This document shows positions 61,144 to 64,000 of a DNA stretch of 64,000 bases, one piece after another (positions within the stretch are counted from its first letter, which is position 1; every line of letters begins with the position of its first letter). Under the pieces are notes generated by a model. That model was not told the DNA's origin and did no database searches. It was given only the letters and a program-made list of their open reading frames with translations. The position numbers and the translations under genes were made by a program. Source of the stretch: Streptomyces aculeolatus (GTDB taxonomy: Bacteria; Actinomycetota; Actinomycetes; Streptomycetales; Streptomycetaceae); NCBI RefSeq assembly GCF_020400605.1, contig NZ_JAINRD010000016.1, positions 62,001 to 126,000 on the forward strand. The letters run 5' to 3'.

Positions 61144-64000
61144 TCACAGGGGCTGGACGGTGATGTTGCGGTAGCGGACCGCGTTGCCGTGGTCCTGGAA
61201 GCGGATGGCGCCGGCGACCGGCGTCTCCGGCTTCCCGGCCCCGGTGGGGCCGTCGACGGCGACGTCGTCCTGGACCTTCACGCCGTTCCACACCACCGAG
61301 ATACGTGCGTCCTCGGTCTTCTTGCCGTCCGCGTCGAAGCGGGCGGCGCGGAAGGTGATGTCGTACGTCTGCCAGGTCCCCGGCGGCTTCGCCGCGTTCA
61401 CGTCGGCCGCCTTCTTCTTGTAGATGGCGGCGGCGTCGTCGTTCGCCAGCGGGTCCTTGCCGTACGAGTCGAGGATCTGGACCTCGTACCGCTCCTGGAG
61501 GTACACGCCGCTGTTGGCGCGGTCCTGCCCGGTGACGTCCGGCGGCAGCTCGGGCAGCCAGAACTCCACGTGCAGCTTGAAGTCCTCGTACGCCTTCTTG
61601 GTGCGGATGTCGCCGCAGCAGACCTCCATGGCCTCGCCGTCGAGCAGCGGCCACTCCGGCGTCCTGCCGTCCAGGTGCTGGAAGGCGGAGCGGTCCGCGC
61701 CGTCGAAGAGCGTGACGGGCTCTCCGCTGCGGTGGACGCTGAGCATGTCGAGGTTGACGTGCCCGGTGTCGTCCTCCTCGTTGACGTACCGGACGGTGTT
61801 ACTGCCCGCGCGCAGCGAGACCTTCTCGGTCTTCGTCGTCCACTCCTCCCAGGTGCCGGTGGACGCGAGCTGCGTCTGCTTCACCTTCTCGCCGTTGACG
61901 TACATGCTGACCGTCTTGGTGCCGGTGAAGGGGTTCGGGCCGTTGGAATAGCGCAGTCCGACGTCGTAGGTGCCTCCCTTCCGGGTCGTGACGTCGAACG
62001 TGGTGGACGCGCCCTTCGTGCCGTAGCCAGCGACGAAGCCGCGGCCGGTGTAGGCGTCGTGGTCGTCGGCGAGCCGCGCGCCGCCGTCGAGCCGGGCCTC
62101 CTCGGCCTCGTACGCGGTGGGCACGGGCGCGCCGTCACCGGGGATGTTGTTCAGCGTGTACCACGCCTCGGTGCTCCACAGCTCCTGGCCGCCGTCGGCG
62201 GTGAACGGGCGCGGGGAGCGCACGTGCACCACGTGGCCGGGCTTGAGGCCGGGGATCTCCAGGGTGACCTTCTTGCGGTCGTCGGAGAGCTCCGCGGAGG
62301 TCACCGGCAGCACCTCTTCGTCCACCTTGGGGCCGCCGTACTCGGGGGTGGGGACGTAGCGCCACTGGGTCACCGTGTAGTGCTCGGCGAGCGCGTCGGC
62401 GGTCTCCTGGGAGAGGGGCTTGGTGTAGCTCATCTCGAAGCCGGTCTCGGTGGCGTCCATCGAGACGATGTCGAACGCCTCGCTGCCGCCGGGCGTCAGC
62501 TTCTGCAGGCCGTGGGTCAGCTTGCCGGGCTGGCCCCAGTTGCCGCCCGCGCCCAGGCCGCCGGCGTAGATCGCGCCGTCGGGGCCCATGCTGATGCGGT
62601 TGACGCCGGCCTCCAGGCCCTGGGTCATGCGGAAGACCGCGCCCTGGTACTCGCCCTTGACCTTCTCCAGATCGGCCCGCTGGATGCCGCCGTAGGTGAC
62701 GTCGCCGAAGAGGAGCTGGCCCGCGAAGGTGCCCTTGTCCATGTACAGCGGCGTGCTGGGCGAGTTGGCTATCTCGTTCTGCGGCAGCCAGAGTACGGGC
62801 TGGGTGACGGGCCGGTCGTCGAACGGCCCGTCGGGGTTGGTGTAGTGGTTGAAGAAGCGGTCCTGCTTGATGTGCAGGAGCTTCGACGACGGCAGCCAGC
62901 CGCCCTGGTTGTCGAGGACGAACAGGTCGTCGTTCTTCCCCCAGCCGATGCCGTTGGGGGTGCGCAGGCCGCCGGCCACGTAACTGACCTTGCCGGTCTT
63001 GCGGTTGACCTTGATGGTCGTGCCGCGGTTCTCGGACGGCTGCGGGTCGGTGGTGGCGCCGCCGTAGTTGATGGCGACGGACAGGTTCAGGTAGAAGAAC
63101 CCGTCCTTGTAGAGCAGGCCGAAGGCGAACTCGTGGAAGTTGTTGCTGAACGGCCAGGTGGCGACGGTCTCGTAGGCGTCGGCGACGTCGTCGCCGTCGT
63201 CGTCCTTCAGCCGCGTCAGCTCGTGCTTCTGCGAGACGTAGAGGTCGCCGTCGACGTACTTGATGCCCTGCGGCTCCTTCAGGCCCTCGGCGACCTTCTT
63301 GACGGTCACCTCCTCCGGCGAGGTGTCGCCGGTGACGTTGTCGAGGAGGTAGACCTCGCCGGTGACGTTGTCGGTGCCGCCCCAGGTGGTGACCGCGAGC
63401 CGGCCGTCGGGCAGCCAGTCCATCGCGGAGACCTGCGGCTCGAAGCCCTCGGGGCGCAGGTCGGTCAGCTTGAAGTCGGGGTGGACGTCGTTGAGCGGCA
63501 GGCCGTCGCCGGGCGAGTCGGTGTAGCCCTCGCACTCCTTGCGGCCCGGCGCGGTGACGCGGACGACGCCGGCGTCGGTGCTGAGCACCGAGTTCGGCAC
63601 AGTGGTGAAGCCGTCGGCGCCCGGGGGCTGCCAGGCCAGGGTGACCTGCTGGCCGCCGCCGCGCTCGAAGTGCTCGATGAACAGCGAGTGGTAGCCGGCG
63701 GTCAGTTCGACGGTGCCGTCCTTGGGCGGATCGGTGCCGTGCAGCCCGTCGTGGTCGATGACGACCTGGTTGTCGATGAGCAGCCGCGAGCCGTCGTCGC
63801 TGGTGAGGCGGAAGGTGTACGTGCCGTCCTGGGGCACGTTGACGTTGGCGATGGTGTGCGAGACGAAGTTGTCCTCGAAGCCGAAGTCCTCGGCGGTCGA
63901 GAAGTCGATCTGCGGCATGAGCTTGTCGACGTTCGGGGTCTGCGCGGGCTTGAGTGCGCAGATCTCGTCGAGCGGGACCTGCACGTCGTACGTGCGCAGC
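61144..64000 (-). CDS. Multidomain carbohydrate-active protein (PA14, propeller, CBM, DUF1080), N-terminus beyond window
   Basis: About 952 residues are visible and the reading frame stays open at the right edge, so the start lies outside. In order: a PA14 module (GTYTFRLTSDDGSRLLIDNQ, then YHSLFIEHFERGGGQQV), a sorbosone-dehydrogenase-like propeller (VSAMDWLPDGRLAVTTWGGT, GLRTPNGIGWGKNDDLFVLD), a CBM6/35-like module (YEAEEARLDGGARLADDHDA) and a C-terminal DUF1080/3-keto-glycoside hydrolase-like domain (WPLLDGEAMEVCCGDIRTKK, then SGVYLQERYEVQILDSYG). It is probably a secreted glycan-binding enzyme; which reaction it catalyses is unclear. The ATG at 63984 is not accepted as start because the homology region begins earlier. 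Confidence 0.82.
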   Translation of the reverse strand, partial: LRTYDVQVPLDEICALKPAQTPNVDKLMPQIDFSTAEDFGFEDNFVSHTIANVNVPQDGTYTFRLTSDDGSRLLIDNQVVIDHDGLHGTDPPKDGTVELTAGYHSLFIEHFERGGGQQVTLAWQPPGADGFTTVPNSVLSTDAGVVRVTAPGRKECEGYTDSPGDGLPLNDVHPDFKLTDLRPEGFEPQVSAMDWLPDGRLAVTTWGGTDNVTGEVYLLDNVTGDTSPEEVTVKKVAEGLKEPQGIKYVDGDLYVSQKHELTRLKDDDGDDVADAYETVATWPFSNNFHEFAFGLLYKDGFFYLNLSVAINYGGATTDPQPSENRGTTIKVNRKTGKVSYVAGGLRTPNGIGWGKNDDLFVLDNQGGWLPSSKLLHIKQDRFFNHYTNPDGPFDDRPVTQPVLWLPQNEIANSPSTPLYMDKGTFAGQLLFGDVTYGGIQRADLEKVKGEYQGAVFRMTQGLEAGVNRISMGPDGAIYAGGLGAGGNWGQPGKLTHGLQKLTPGGSEAFDIVSMDATETGFEMSYTKPLSQETADALAEHYTVTQWRYVPTPEYGGPKVDEEVLPVTSAELSDDRKKVTLEIPGLKPGHVVHVRSPRPFTADGGQELWSTEAWYTLNNIPGDGAPVPTAYEAEEARLDGGARLADDHDAYTGRGFVAGYGTKGASTTFDVTTRKGGTYDVGLRYSNGPNPFTGTKTVSMYVNGEKVKQTQLASTGTWEEWTTKTEKVSLRAGSNTVRYVNEEDDTGHVNLDMLSVHRSGEPVTLFDGADRSAFQHLDGRTPEWPLLDGEAMEVCCGDIRTKKAYEDFKLHVEFWLPELPPDVTGQDRANSGVYLQERYEVQILDSYGKDPLANDDAAAIYKKKAADVNAAKPPGTWQTYDITFRAARFDADGKKTEDARISVVWNGVKVQDDVAVDGPTGAGKPETPVAGAIRFQDHGNAVRYRNITVQPL

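Overview
The window reads as chromosomal DNA of a Streptomyces-like actinomycete. Base composition is very G+C-rich with G/C at almost every third codon position. GTG and TTG starts are common, stop/start overlaps such as ATGA and GTGA are frequent, exported enzymes carry Tat-like signals, and many families (LmbU-like, StrR-like, DUF4032, an RRHVD-type leader peptide, tandem acetate-type symporters) are typical of streptomycetes. I see no rRNA, tRNA, CRISPR array, transposase or phage gene. Both ends cut genes: a prephenate dehydrogenase on the left and a large PA14/propeller/DUF1080 protein on the right.

Left edge (1-5.7 kb): prephenate dehydrogenase, 4-hydroxymandelate synthase (hmaS) and 4-hydroxymandelate oxidase (hmo) together supply 4-hydroxyphenylglycine, a non-proteinogenic amino acid of glycopeptide and lipopeptide antibiotics. 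A StrR-like regulator with a TTA codon and a LmbU-like regulator follow, with a long non-coding gap between them holding a perfect 26-bp palindrome. This is probably the rim of a nonribosomal peptide cluster whose core lies left of base 1. From 6 to 25 kb there is a mixed set: zinc-ribbon proteins, an ECF sigma factor, a DAO-family oxidase, an ABC exporter overlapping a DUF4032 gene, a LytS/LytTR two-component system followed by two sodium/solute symporters, a LysR regulator, a methyltransferase, a sulfatase, a UvrA-like ABC ATPase and a STAS protein.

From 26 to 50.6 kb carbohydrate use dominates: a GH20 hexosaminidase, a GH89 alpha-N-acetylglucosaminidase with a Gfo/Idh oxidoreductase, a DeoR regulator and a SIS sugar isomerase, and a complete sugar ABC importer with a GH3 glycosidase and a divergent LacI regulator, then a pectate lyase. 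Interleaved are a TetM/OtrA-like ribosomal protection protein preceded by a well-formed overlapping leader ORF, an acetyltransferase, an ankyrin protein, an acetolactate-synthase-like enzyme and a HelD-family RNA-polymerase motor ATPase.

From 50.8 to 64 kb lie a PQQ-type sugar dehydrogenase and an SDR/carboxymuconolactone-decarboxylase pair. Then comes what looks like a sulfur-scavenging locus: a 27-codon Cys-containing leader peptide, a Tat-exported arylsulfatase, a receiver-less PhoB-type regulator, a luciferase-like flavin oxidoreductase and a large fusion of an FAD/NAD(P)-binding domain to a TTC38-like helical repeat domain. Both the leader and the fusion gene have a CTAGGAA-containing inverted repeat upstream. 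The leader and the fusion protein are the most novel-looking items here.
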